A stretch of DNA of 35,567 nt from an uncultured bacterium (GCA_913053845.1 CAJXGD010000021.1:1-35567); one strand, 5' to 3'. Positions 16,137 through 24,301 are shown, numbered from the stretch's first letter. Notes: a model not told the origin generated them from the sequence alone. Program-made: numbers and translations.

Positions 16137-17213
16137 ATGAAAAAGCAGGTAGCGTTGGCCGCTCGGATACTTTTCTATTTGGCTATCGCAGCTGGGGGGC
16201 TGTTGTTGATGCTGACCAAGCAGCCGCTGGCCTGGACTTGGGCCGCTAAGCCGGTGCGACTGCCGTGGCTCAATGCGCTCATTGGCGCGCTGGTGGGCGC
16301 GCTGTTGGCCCTGAGTATGGATGGGGTTAGCCGGGCGGTCAACCGACGGGTGGAGGCTGGCGAGGGACAGGTGCTGCTGGGCGGGGCGCTCTTTGGCCTG
16401 GTGGGCGCGCTCTTCGGTCTGCTGGGCTATGCGGTGCTGGCCTTGCTCTTCTCCCCCAGCCTCTGGCTGCAATTGGCTCAGGCGGCGCTGATCTTCTTCT
16501 TGACTTTCTTGGGTTTTCGCCTGGGCTATCTGCAAGACCTGCCCTGGGCAAGCTTATGGGGTAGCACAAATTCCTCACGGTCCCATACGGCCCATATCCC
16601 GGCCAAGCTGCTCGATACCAGCGTGATCATTGATGGACGCATCGGGGATTTGGCCCAGACTGGCTTCATAGATGGGGTGCTGATCACCCCGCAGTTTGTG
16701 CTGGACGAGTTGCAGAGAATAGCCGATTCGTCTGACAATCTCAGGCGACGCAAGGGGCGCCGGGGGCTAGATATCCTCGGCGAGCTGCAACGCAACCCCA
16801 AGGTGCAAGTGGAGCTGCTCAGCCGCGACTATCCGCAAGCCACCGGGGTGGATCGCAAGCTGATCCAGTTGGCCAAGGAGTTGGGGGCGGTCATCTTGAC
16901 CACCGATTTCAACCTGAACAAGGTGGCCAAAGTCGAGGGAGTGCAGGTGCTCAACATCAACGAGTTGGCCAACGCCATGAAGCCACGCTTCATCCCCGGC
17001 GAGGAGTTGGAGGTTGAGGTGATAGACCGCGGCGAGGAGATCGGGCAGGGCATCGGCTATATGGATGATGGCACTATGGTGGTCATCGAGAACGGCCGGC
17101 GCTTCATCGGCAAGAAGATCCATGCGCTGGTCTCCAGCTCCTTGCAGACCGAGGCGGGCAAGATGCTCTTCGTCAGACCTAAGGGCGATGCCCAGGGGCG
17201 CTGGAACGACTGA
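16137..17213 (+). CDS. YacL-like membrane-anchored PIN/TRAM domain protein
   Basis: The 358-residue protein has four hydrophobic segments in its first 130 residues, then a PIN ribonuclease-like domain (about 157-275) with acidic residues Asp160 (LLDTSVIIDGR), Glu191 (LDELQRIAD), the GVDRKL Asp and TTDFNLNKVA, and a TRAM RNA-binding domain (about 290-345, GQGIGYMDDGTMVVIENG). This is the architecture of Bacillus YacL and its widespread relatives, which also tend to sit near ispD as here. A role in RNA cleavage is likely from the domains but the physiological target is not established. GAGGAGGA lies 17 nt upstream of the ATG and GGAG only 2 nt upstream, so the exact start is uncertain. Confidence 0.9.
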   Translation: MKKQVALAARILFYLAIAAGGLLLMLTKQPLAWTWAAKPVRLPWLNALIGALVGALLALSMDGVSRAVNRRVEAGEGQVLLGGALFGLVGALFGLLGYAVLALLFSPSLWLQLAQAALIFFLTFLGFRLGYLQDLPWASLWGSTNSSRSHTAHIPAKLLDTSVIIDGRIGDLAQTGFIDGVLITPQFVLDELQRIADSSDNLRRRKGRRGLDILGELQRNPKVQVELLSRDYPQATGVDRKLIQLAKELGAVILTTDFNLNKVAKVEGVQVLNINELANAMKPRFIPGEELEVEVIDRGEEIGQGIGYMDDGTMVVIENGRRFIGKKIHALVSSSLQTEAGKMLFVRPKGDAQGRWND

Positions 17214-17274
17214 GCTCGCTGTCCGTCCGGATGGTGACGGAAGCGAGCACCAGGCGGGTCAGCTTGGCTGGTGC
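17214..17274 (+). terminator. Two consecutive GC-rich hairpins after yacL (terminator or structured leader)
   Basis: Hairpin 1: GCTCGCT (17214-17220), a one-base bulge and TCCGTC (17222-17227) pair with GACGGA-AGCGAGC (17236-17248) around an 8-base loop, a 13-bp stem beginning directly after the yacL stop. Hairpin 2: GCACCAG (17247-17253) pairs with CTGGTGC (17268-17274). The two stems share two bases, so they cannot both be complete. No T-tract follows, so simple intrinsic termination is doubtful. No known riboswitch consensus was recognised in 17214-17341. Confidence 0.5.
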
Positions 17275-17341
17275 AGCGGGCGTCTGGCGGCTAAATTAAC
17301 CTGGCAAAGTGATCCTAGCGAACGACAAAGGAGCGATGCCC

Positions 17342-17434
17342 ATGCCCATAACCAAGCGATGGCTCCCCTTACTGGTCAGCCTGGAATTGTTGCTGATGGT
17401 GACCGGCTTTTTCGCCTTACTGCTCAGCAGATAG
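17342..17434 (+). CDS. Small single-helix membrane protein, 30 residues
   Basis: A short ORF starting MPITKRWLPLLVS and continuing as one uninterrupted hydrophobic stretch to a TAG at 17432-17434. AAAGGAG ends at 17333, exactly 8 nt before the ATG at 17342; an alternative in-frame ATG at 17336 is too close to it. The arrangement (basic N-terminus, about 20 hydrophobic residues, good ribosome binding site, 19 bases before the ispD ATG) suggests a real small membrane protein or a translated leader coupled to ispD. No family can be assigned. Confidence 0.5.
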   Translation: MPITKRWLPLLVSLELLLMVTGFFALLLSR

Positions 17435-17453
17435 TGACGGCAGCGTGGGCCAG

Positions 17454-18155
17454 ATGAGCGCGCTGGAGCGAGTGGCGGCGGTGGTGCTGGCCGCCGGCTC
17501 AGGCCAACGGATGGGTGCTACCTTGAATAAACCCTATCTAACCTTGGGGGGTAAGCCTCTTCTCTACTATTCACTGCAGCGGCTGGCGGAGCTGAGCGCC
17601 GTCCAAGAGCTGGTGCTGGTGATACGTCCCGCCGATCAAGAACGTTGTCAGGACGACATTCTGCGGCCTTACAGCTTTCGCTTGCCCATCGAGGTTGCCC
17701 TGGGAGGCACTCTACGTCAGGACTCCACCTTGGCCGGGTTAGCAGCCTTGAGCGAGCCTCCCGATCTGGTGCTGGTCCATGATGGTGTCCGACCCTTTTT
17801 CTCCCTCCAACTGGCCGAGCGGCTGATCGAGATGGCCCGCCGGCAGCGGGCAGCCCTACCTGCCTTGTCGGTCCAAGACACGATTCGCCCGGTGAACGAC
17901 GAAGGACTAGTCGGACCAGCGCTGGAGCGCCAGCGGCTGGTGCTCAGTCAGACACCACAATGCTATCAGTATGATTTACTATCTCAAGCGCTGCGACAAG
18001 CTGACGCGGCGGGGCGCAGCTTCAGCGATGAGGCGGGCGCGGTGCTGGCCCTAACCGGCGTGGCCGCGCGGCTCATCCCCGGCGAGCCGCGCAACTTTAA
18101 GATCACCACTCCGGCCGATCTGGAGCTGGCCGAAGCGCTGCTGGACCACAGCTGA
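17454..18155 (+). CDS. ispD: 2-C-methyl-D-erythritol 4-phosphate cytidylyltransferase
   Basis: Catalyses CTP + MEP to CDP-ME, the third step of the MEP isoprenoid pathway. The protein has the nucleotide-binding VVLAAGSGQRMGATLNKPYL (residues 10-29), VHDGVRPF, the R-x-D-S RQDST loop, SQTPQCYQYDLL and KITTPADL near the C-terminus, all typical of IspD; length 233 aa is normal. The ATG at 17454 is chosen over GTG 17445 because it sits at the usual distance from the first motif. The presence of ispD, with the prenyl synthetase at 23312, indicates that isoprenoids come from the MEP pathway. Confidence 0.95.
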   Translation: MSALERVAAVVLAAGSGQRMGATLNKPYLTLGGKPLLYYSLQRLAELSAVQELVLVIRPADQERCQDDILRPYSFRLPIEVALGGTLRQDSTLAGLAALSEPPDLVLVHDGVRPFFSLQLAERLIEMARRQRAALPALSVQDTIRPVNDEGLVGPALERQRLVLSQTPQCYQYDLLSQALRQADAAGRSFSDEAGAVLALTGVAARLIPGEPRNFKITTPADLELAEALLDHS

Positions 18156-18167
18156 GCCCTCTACCGT

Positions 18168-18196
18168 TTGACTCACCGACTATTTCCTGCTACTAA
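18168..18196 (+). promoter_or_regulatory. Promoter of the nnrE/nnrD gene (extended -10)
   Basis: TTGACT (18168-18173), 17 bp, TACTAA (18191-18196) with TGC directly upstream. It ends 10 bases before the ATG at 18207, so the leader is very short or the start is translated from an almost leaderless message. Confidence 0.55.
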
Positions 18197-18206
18197 TTAA
18201 AGAGCC

Positions 18207-19769
18207 ATGCAAGTCCTTACCGGCACCCAGATGAAGGAGCTGGACAGCCAAGCGATCCAGAACTATGGCATTCCCAGCCTGATCCTGATGGAGAATGCCG
18301 GACGCTCGATCGCCGAGCATCTGGCCAATAGGCTGCTCGAGCTGGAGGGCCGCCGGGTCTGCCTGGTCTGCGGCAAGGGCAACAACGGTGGTGACGGTCT
18401 GGTGGTGGCGCGCCAGCTGTTGCGCCTGGGAGCCGAGGTCAGTTGCGTGGTGCTGAGCACCCCGGAGTCGCTCTCGGCCGAGACCGCCACCCAGGCGAGC
18501 ATTTTGGCGGCCAGCGGCACGCCACTGCGCTATCTCAGCCGGAGCTCCGAGTTGCCGGCGCTCGAGGTGGCCCTGGCAAACTCAGAGCTGGTCATTGATG
18601 CACTCTTGGGCATAGGAGTGTCTGGCGCGCCGCGCGGCCTCTACCAACCGGCCATCGAGCTGATCAACGCCCGCGACGCTTTTACCGTCTCGGTGGACCT
18701 GCCCTCCGGCTTAGAAGCCGACAGCGGTCAGGTGTCTGGCGTCTGCGTCAAGGCCGACCTGACCGTGACGCTGGAGCTGCCCAAGCTGGGCCTGCTGCTC
18801 TACCCCGGTCGAGGCTACGTCGGCGAGCTGCTGCTGGGCGAAGTCGGCTATCCGGCCAAACTGAAGGCCGAATATGCCTCCGGGCTGGAGCAGATCGAGC
18901 GCGGCTGGGTGGCCGAGCGATTGCCCCGGCGCCGGCCGGACAGCCACAAAGGCAGCTATGGGCATGTGCTGGTGCTGGCCGGCTCGCGCGGCCTCTCAGG
19001 AGCGGCAATCTTGGCCGCCGAAGCGGCGGAGCGCTCCGGAGCGGGGCTGGTCTATCTGGGCTATCCGGAGAGCCTGGGCCCGGTGATCGAGGGCCGGCTG
19101 ATCGAGGCGGTCAAGCGAGCGCTGCCCGAATCTGAGGGAGCCTTCTGCGCGGCCGCCGCCGAAGCGGCGCTGGCGCTCATCGAAGCCGACGATATTGACG
19201 TGGTCGCCTTGGGACCGGGGCTCTCACGACGGCCCGCGGCTCAGGCGTTCGTGCGACAGCTATTGCCGCAGCTCGATCGACCGCTGGTGCTGGACGCCGA
19301 TGGGCTCAACCTGATCAGTCCCCTAGGGGCGCAGCAGGCATCGCTGCTGAGGGCACGTCGTGCGCCTACGGTGCTCACCCCTCATCCGGGCGAGTTCGCC
19401 CGCCTCTCCGGCCTGAGCGTGGCCCAGATCGAGGCTGACCGAGTGGGCCGAGCGCGGCAGTTTGCCAAGGAGTACGGGGTCACGCTGGTGCTCAAGGGCG
19501 TGCCCACGGTGACGGCGCTCCCCTCTGGAAAGATCCTGATCAATTCGACCGGCAACTCCGGTCTCTCCAGCGGCGGCAGCGGGGATGTGCTCACCGGGCT
19601 GATCGCCGGGCTGATCGCCCAGGGCATGGCCCCGGAGGAGGCGGCTCCTGCCGGGGTCTATCTGCACGGGGCGCTGGCCGAGCGGCTCAAAGAGCGGCTG
19701 GGCGAGCGGGGCATGATCGCTGGAGACCTGGTGAGAACCATACCGGGCGTATTAAAAAGCTTCGACTGA
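18207..19769 (+). CDS. nnr: Bifunctional NAD(P)H-hydrate epimerase / ADP-dependent NAD(P)H-hydrate dehydratase
   Basis: Repairs hydrated NADH and NADPH: the N-terminal YjeF_N domain (about 1-215) epimerises R-NAD(P)HX to the S form and the C-terminal ribokinase-like domain (about 235-520) dehydrates S-NAD(P)HX. The epimerase domain shows IPSLILMENAGRSIAEHL, CGKGNNGGDGLVVARQL and VDLPSGLEADSG. The dehydratase domain shows HKGSYGHVLVLAGSRGLSGA, LTPHPGEFARLSG and the GNSGLSSGGSGDVLTGLI nucleotide-binding loop. Length (520 aa) fits the fused form usual in bacteria. The start is ATG 18207 with AAAGAG upstream. Confidence 0.96.
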   Translation: MQVLTGTQMKELDSQAIQNYGIPSLILMENAGRSIAEHLANRLLELEGRRVCLVCGKGNNGGDGLVVARQLLRLGAEVSCVVLSTPESLSAETATQASILAASGTPLRYLSRSSELPALEVALANSELVIDALLGIGVSGAPRGLYQPAIELINARDAFTVSVDLPSGLEADSGQVSGVCVKADLTVTLELPKLGLLLYPGRGYVGELLLGEVGYPAKLKAEYASGLEQIERGWVAERLPRRRPDSHKGSYGHVLVLAGSRGLSGAAILAAEAAERSGAGLVYLGYPESLGPVIEGRLIEAVKRALPESEGAFCAAAAEAALALIEADDIDVVALGPGLSRRPAAQAFVRQLLPQLDRPLVLDADGLNLISPLGAQQASLLRARRAPTVLTPHPGEFARLSGLSVAQIEADRVGRARQFAKEYGVTLVLKGVPTVTALPSGKILINSTGNSGLSSGGSGDVLTGLIAGLIAQGMAPEEAAPAGVYLHGALAERLKERLGERGMIAGDLVRTIPGVLKSFD

Positions 19770-19780
19770 GGCTGGTACAC

Positions 19781-19907
19781 GGCTGGGAATAACACCGGGG
19801 ATTAAAATCCCCGGGTACGGTGAGGCGCAAAACCTCTAAGGGGTTCCAGGCCGTGAAACCTCGTGAGAGGGTTTCCCTGACGTCACGTAGCCGGGAAATT
19901 TATTCCC
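19781..19907 (-). mobile_element. Structured remnant resembling an IS200/IS605 right end (possible omega-RNA region)
   Basis: Several nested inverted repeats fill this gene-free stretch: GGGAATAA (19785-19792) pairs with TTATTCCC (19900-19907) and encloses CCGGGGATT/AATCCCCGG (19795-19814), AACC/GGTT (19831-19844), and CGTGA/TCACG (19852-19887) around GAAACCTC/GAGGGTTTC. On the minus strand this directly follows a short frame ending at 19883, with a tight terminal hairpin at the far end, as in tnpB elements, whose guide-RNA scaffold overlaps the 3' end of the gene. The similarity is by structure and memory only; a REP/MITE-type palindromic element is the alternative. Confidence 0.35.
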
Positions 19908-20014
19908 TCGAACTTCTTCTGTGCTTCCTTAGATAGTCCGACTCGCTGGGCCCCCTGCTCGGCCTTCCGCTTTGGCCCACCCGACCCGCCTTCGACGGTG
20001 CGTCGATTGTCAAT
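19883..20014 (-). pseudogene. Possible 3' remnant of a transposase-like gene (tnpB-like?)
   Basis: On the minus strand an open frame of about 40 codons ends at TGA (19885-19883) with residues such as RRTVEGGSGGPKRKAEQGAQ and VGLSKEAQKKFEG. It has no start codon, and an in-frame TAG lies just upstream near the mutS-like promoter. The polar, Gly/Lys-rich composition is like the C-terminal tails of some TnpB proteins, and the structured segment after it supports this, but no diagnostic residue (zinc-finger Cys pairs, RuvC Asp) remains. The rest of 19770-20091 contains only a -10 box and the leader of the next gene. Confidence 0.3.
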
Positions 20015-20020
20015 CTAGGT

Positions 20021-20026
20021 TATAAT
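20021..20026 (+). promoter_or_regulatory. Putative -10 box of the mutS-like operon
   Basis: A perfect TATAAT in an AT-rich pocket, about 65 bases before the chosen start at 20092. No convincing -35 hexamer is found 16-19 bp upstream. Confidence 0.4.
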
Positions 20027-20091
20027 CAAATCGTGGAGTGTTCGTGTCCAGCGGCGAGCATCCGCATCATGGTTCAGAAGGTGTCTGTCAC

Positions 20092-21627
20092 ATGGTTTTT
20101 CATAGCATACTCTTTGCAAAAAGTGAAGACCGTATTAAGGAAGAAACACTTGAGCCACCTGACTTTTTTGTTGATCTAAACCTTGATCAGATTATCGACG
20201 CCATCACGGCCGGCAAGCAAGAGTATAATCTAAAACCATTTTTTTACACTCCCTTGAAGGATATCGACGCGATCGAGTATCGTCATGAAATCCTGCAGGA
20301 TCTTGAGAATAGAACTCTTTTTGAAAATATAAAATTATTCGCACAGAAAATGCGTGCAATACGCGAACAACTTGCTCAGGCAGAGAAGCTTTACTATAAA
20401 TACCAGAAGGAAAGTTGGTTTGTGGACGCGGTGGAGGTTTATTGCGACGCCGTTAATTGCCTGGTACATGATTTATCCCTTGTCAATCTAAAATCGCGCG
20501 GCTTCTTAGCCTTCTGCGAATATATCACGAACTACGCCAAATCCGACCGTTTTACGTTACTGCTAGCGGAAACGGAGCAGCTTAAGAGCCATTTATCCGC
20601 AGTACGATATTGCCTGCTCATCAAGGGCAACAAAATCCAGGTTCGCAAATATGACTCTGAAGTTGATTATAGCGCAGAGGTGGAGAAAACATTCGAGAAG
20701 TTCAAACAGGGGGCGGTGAAAGATTACAGAGTTGAATTTCCCAATTGGCCAGACATGAACCCTGTTGAGGCGAAAATCTTAGATTTAGTTGCCCGATTGT
20801 ATCCCGACGTATTCTCAAGTCTTGACAATTATTGCGTGAAACACAGCGATTATCTGGCTGAAACAATCGGCGTTTTTGACCGGGAGTTTCAATTTTACGT
20901 CGCCTATTTAGAATTTATCGCCATGTTCAAACGAGCAGGATTGAATTTCTGCTATCCCAAGGTTTCCAATACCTGCAAGGAAGTCTATGATCACGAAGGA
21001 TTTGATTTGGCTCTGGCCTATAAACTTATTAGCGAAAACTCCTCCATTGTCTGCAACGATTTCTATCTGAAAGGCAAGGAGCGCATCCTTGTGGTATCCG
21101 GGCCGAACCAGGGTGGCAAAACAACCTTCGCCCGCACCTTCGGCCAACTGCATTATTTGGCCAGTATCGGCTGTCTCGTCCCGGGCAGGGAGGCGCAGCT
21201 CTTTCTGTTCAACAGACTCTTTACACATTTTGAAAAGGAAGAAAACATCAAAGATCTCCGTGGCAAACTGGAGGACGACCTGGTCCGAATTTACAGAATC
21301 CTCAACCAGGCTACACCAAACTGTATTATCATTCTGAATGAACTCTTCACATCTACTACATTGAAAGACGCGCTATCTCTGAGCAAACAGATTATGGAAA
21401 GGATAATACAATTGGATTTGTTGTGCGTTTGGACGACATTCGTAGACGAGCTGGCTTCGTTCAGCGAGAAGACCGTAAGTGTGGTCAGCACGGTAGTTCC
21501 CGAGAATCCGGCATTGCGAACATTCAAAATCGTAAGAAGGCCTGCGGACGGACTGGCATACGCCATATCAATTGCCGAAAGGTATCAACTCACATACGAT
21601 CGTTTGCAGGAGCGTATCAAATCATGA
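20092..21627 (+). CDS. MutS-like ATPase (domain V-type), first of a tandem pair
   Basis: About 511 residues. The N-terminal 300 are mostly helical, like the MutS core/lever, with PFFYTPLKDIDAIEYRHEI reminiscent of the MutS clamp region. The C-terminal ATPase has Walker A SGPNQGGKTTFART (about 336-349), FTHFEKEE, and a Walker B CIIILNELFTSTT (about 411-423), in which the usual MutS Asp-Glu is Asn-Glu. The mismatch-recognition domain I with its Phe-x-Glu is missing. The ATG at 20092 is preferred over GTG 20038, because the 18 extra residues look unlike protein. The stop overlaps the next start (ATGA). Codon use is AT-rich, unlike the flanking genes, pointing to horizontal transfer. It is not housekeeping MutS; its substrate is unknown. 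Confidence 0.82.
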   Translation: MVFHSILFAKSEDRIKEETLEPPDFFVDLNLDQIIDAITAGKQEYNLKPFFYTPLKDIDAIEYRHEILQDLENRTLFENIKLFAQKMRAIREQLAQAEKLYYKYQKESWFVDAVEVYCDAVNCLVHDLSLVNLKSRGFLAFCEYITNYAKSDRFTLLLAETEQLKSHLSAVRYCLLIKGNKIQVRKYDSEVDYSAEVEKTFEKFKQGAVKDYRVEFPNWPDMNPVEAKILDLVARLYPDVFSSLDNYCVKHSDYLAETIGVFDREFQFYVAYLEFIAMFKRAGLNFCYPKVSNTCKEVYDHEGFDLALAYKLISENSSIVCNDFYLKGKERILVVSGPNQGGKTTFARTFGQLHYLASIGCLVPGREAQLFLFNRLFTHFEKEENIKDLRGKLEDDLVRIYRILNQATPNCIIILNELFTSTTLKDALSLSKQIMERIIQLDLLCVWTTFVDELASFSEKTVSVVSTVVPENPALRTFKIVRRPADGLAYAISIAERYQLTYDRLQERIKS

Positions 21628-23111
21628 AGGCTTTCCTCATGTACAAAGATCGTGATTTTGACCTCCAGCGGCAACCCCCACCGAATGAGCAAGACCTGAT
21701 ACAAGATCTGGAGCTAAACACGCTGTTTAACGCCATGGCACACGGCGACGAATTCTTATATGAAGTTGCAAAGAAGGCTATCTCGTTCAGTTTAGATGAC
21801 CTGGATACGATACTGTATCGCCAAAATACTCTTAAGGATTGCCTGAAGAACTCTCCCATCATCAAGGCTATCTACGATATCTCGGTAGAGGCGATTGAGA
21901 ATGAGAAGAAGGTTTATTGGGGTATTTTCAGCAAATATCCCTCAACGATCCTTCATAGATCTATAGAAGTGTTGCAAATGTTTGTGGGCATGCTGAAGAA
22001 ACTAAAGAGTATCACCGATGAACAGGCCAATAAATTCGAGTCAGAGGGCTTCATAAGGTTCTTCTCGATGCTCAACAAAGAACTATCTGATGAGTATTTC
22101 GCCAGCATTCAAGATCATCTAAAGAAGCTGAAATTCCCCTACGGAGTTTTGATCAGTGCTGAATTGGGGAAAGGCAATAAAGGTATCCATTACATACTTC
22201 GTAAATCGGACAAACCACAGAGTTGGATACAGCAGATCTTCACCGAGAAACCCCTTGTTTACACCTTTTATATTAGCCCTCGCGATGAAAACGGTGCCAG
22301 AGCCCTGTCAGAATTACGAGACAGGGGGATCAACCTTGTTGCCAATGCGCTCATCCAGTCCACGGATCATATTGTTAGTTTTTTTACCATGTTGCGAACT
22401 GAATTGGCTTTTTACATTGGTTGTATGAATTTACATGAGCAACTTGTCCGGATGGGGGAACCGGTATCCTTTCCCCAGCCCGTGGCTCCTGACGAACGCC
22501 GGCATTCTTTCAAAAAATTATACGATGTCTGCCTGACCTTGACCAAGAAACAAAAAATCGTAGGCAACAATTTGAATGCTGACAACAAAGAACTCATGAT
22601 CATTACAGGCGCTAATCAGGGCGGCAAATCGACGTTTTTGCGAAGCATAGGGTTGGTTCAATTGATGATGCAATGCGGCATGTTTGTGCCGGCTGAGTCT
22701 TTTTGTGCCAATATCTGCGACGGCCTTTTCACGCACTACAAACGGGAAGAGGACGCTGCCATGGAAAGCGGGAAGCTGGCTGAAGAACTCAGCAGAATGA
22801 GCGATATCGTCGACAATATAAGGTCAAATTCCATGTTGCTGTTTAATGAATCATTTGCCGCAACCAACGAAAGAGAAGGCTCGGAGATTGCAAGGCAGAT
22901 CGTTAGCGCATTATTGGAAAAGCGCGTCGAGGTTTTCTTCGTGACACATTTATATGAATTTGCTCGTGGTTTTTATGATAAAAAAACGGAAAACGCCGTC
23001 TTCCTGCGGGCTGAAAGGCAAGCTGACGGAAGACGAACTTTTAAAATCATCGAAGGCGAACCATTGCAAACGAGTTATGGTGAAGATTTGTATCACAGGA
23101 TCTTTGGGTAG
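21624..23111 (+). CDS. MutS-like ATPase (domain V-type), second of a tandem pair
   Basis: 495 residues with the same plan as the upstream gene: helical N-terminal region (DLDTILYRQNTLKDCL corresponds to DIDAIEYRHEILQDL of the partner), Walker A TGANQGGKSTFLRS (about 327-340), LFTHYKREED, Walker B SMLLFNESFAATN (about 402-414, again Asn-Glu), and VFFVTHLYEF as the switch His. It lacks mismatch-binding domain I. The ATG at 21624 overlaps the previous stop by 4 bp, so the two proteins are probably made in equal amounts and may form a heterodimer, like eukaryotic MutS proteins. The long in-frame upstream extension to 21423 overlaps the first gene and is not credible as coding. Confidence 0.82.
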   Translation: MKAFLMYKDRDFDLQRQPPPNEQDLIQDLELNTLFNAMAHGDEFLYEVAKKAISFSLDDLDTILYRQNTLKDCLKNSPIIKAIYDISVEAIENEKKVYWGIFSKYPSTILHRSIEVLQMFVGMLKKLKSITDEQANKFESEGFIRFFSMLNKELSDEYFASIQDHLKKLKFPYGVLISAELGKGNKGIHYILRKSDKPQSWIQQIFTEKPLVYTFYISPRDENGARALSELRDRGINLVANALIQSTDHIVSFFTMLRTELAFYIGCMNLHEQLVRMGEPVSFPQPVAPDERRHSFKKLYDVCLTLTKKQKIVGNNLNADNKELMIITGANQGGKSTFLRSIGLVQLMMQCGMFVPAESFCANICDGLFTHYKREEDAAMESGKLAEELSRMSDIVDNIRSNSMLLFNESFAATNEREGSEIARQIVSALLEKRVEVFFVTHLYEFARGFYDKKTENAVFLRAERQADGRRTFKIIEGEPLQTSYGEDLYHRIFG

Positions 23112-23220
23112 TCCCCCCATTCAATGCAGTTAGCCTTTCTGGGACACACGGGATTCAGCTAATTCCACGCTAAACATGTACGTCGGATCAGTAGGTTGAT
23201 GCTTGTCACAGCCGGCGACT

Positions 23221-23250
23221 TTGCAGAGCACTCACAGATTATGCTATCAT
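23221..23250 (+). promoter_or_regulatory. Promoter of the polyprenyl synthetase gene (extended -10)
   Basis: TTGCAG (23221-23226), 18 bp, TATCAT (23245-23250) with TGC immediately upstream. The in-frame ATG at 23249 lies inside the -10 box, which argues for the downstream start at 23312. The preceding bases 23112-23220 hold no gene, hairpin or repeat that I can see. Confidence 0.6.
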
Positions 23251-23311
23251 GTGCCCATGCGCCGCAGAGTGCGATCATCCAGGTGGTTTTTTCGGGAGAT
23301 TAGCAACTACA

Positions 23312-24301
23312 ATGGCTGAATTGATCGGAACCGAAGTAGATAAAATCAAAGAGGAATTGCGGGCTGTTGAGCAGCGGTTGCAAGAGCTGCTCAGCTCGTC
23401 AATACCGGCCATCTCCGACTTGGGGAGATACCTGGTGGAGAGCGGCGGCAAACGGTTTCGCCCGGCGCTCGCCTTGCTCTTCTATCAACTATTAGGTGCC
23501 CAGGGCAATCGCGAATCGGTCATCGAGTTATCCACTATCCTGGAGATGATCCACCTGGCCACGCTGGCCCACGACGACGTGATAGACCGCGCCGAGACCC
23601 GGCGCCATCGCGCCTCGCTCTGGAAGCGCTCCAGCACCCGCACGGCCATCTTGGCAGGGGATTTTATCTTCTCACGTGCTTTCCGGGTGCTCAACCACCA
23701 TCCCTACGCCCTGCGCGAGCTGGTGATCAGCACGGTGGAGGAGCTGCTCAGCGGCGAACTATTGCAAGAAAGCCTGCGCGGCCAACTGCCCAGCCTGGCC
23801 CAATATCGGCAGGTGATTAGGGGGAAGACGGCGGCGCTCATCCGGACCGCTTGCGCCGTCGGCGCGCTCTTGGGTGACCCTGGTCTGGGCGAGACACGCC
23901 TGGAGCAGATCAAGCAGGCCGGAGATCACTTGGGCATCGCCTATCAGATGAGCGACGATTGGCTGGATATTTTCGGCGACGGCGCGCTGGGTAAGCCCAC
24001 CTGGAGCGACGTGCGCGGCGGCTGGTTCACCTGGCCCTTCATCCGGATGATGGCGGAGAGTCCGGATGCCGGCAAGATAAACGACCTGCTGCGGCAGGCC
24101 GCCGCAGGTTCTATTGAAGAGCAGGAGGTGCAGCGCGCGCTGCTGGCTGAACTGGAGCGAGCAGATTGGCCGGAGCGCTTTCGTCAAGCGACCCAGCGGG
24201 AGGTGGAGCAGGTGGAAGCAAAGCTCGCCTGGCTGGAGGAGTCGCCGCTCAAGCGACTGCTATTCAGCAGCTTCGAGGTGGTGGCTCAGCGTAGTTTCTG
24301 A
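23312..24301 (+). CDS. Polyprenyl (trans-isoprenyl) diphosphate synthase
   Basis: Condenses isopentenyl diphosphate with allylic diphosphates to a polyprenyl diphosphate, e.g. for the quinone side chain or lipid carrier. The 329-residue protein has both aspartate-rich motifs, DDVID (in LAHDDVIDRAETRR) and DDWLD (in YQMSDDWLDIFGD), plus GGKRFRPAL and GKTAALIRTACAVGA. The residues before the first Asp motif are small (HLATLAHDDV), consistent with a medium to long product, but chain length cannot be fixed. The ATG at 23312 is used since the promoter overlaps the earlier ATG. argS follows after 18 bases. Confidence 0.93.
   Translation: MAELIGTEVDKIKEELRAVEQRLQELLSSSIPAISDLGRYLVESGGKRFRPALALLFYQLLGAQGNRESVIELSTILEMIHLATLAHDDVIDRAETRRHRASLWKRSSTRTAILAGDFIFSRAFRVLNHHPYALRELVISTVEELLSGELLQESLRGQLPSLAQYRQVIRGKTAALIRTACAVGALLGDPGLGETRLEQIKQAGDHLGIAYQMSDDWLDIFGDGALGKPTWSDVRGGWFTWPFIRMMAESPDAGKINDLLRQAAAGSIEEQEVQRALLAELERADWPERFRQATQREVEQVEAKLAWLEESPLKRLLFSSFEVVAQRSF

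Noticed and set aside
16120..16245. A 41-codon ORF starting at an ATG right after GAGGAGGA, in another frame from yacL
   Set aside because: The ribosome binding site is only one base from the ATG, the product has no recognisable character and it is fully overlapped by the membrane-helix coding region of yacL.
19795..19814. CCGGGGATT/AATCCCCGG hairpin as an intrinsic terminator of nnr
   Set aside because: No T-tract follows on either strand and it is one of several nested hairpins, so a structured-element interpretation fits better, although it may still stop transcription.
20038..20091. Upstream GTG start for the first mutS-like gene
   Set aside because: The extra 18 residues are His/Gly/Ser-rich and unlike the rest; the start at 20092 gives the natural beginning of the protein.
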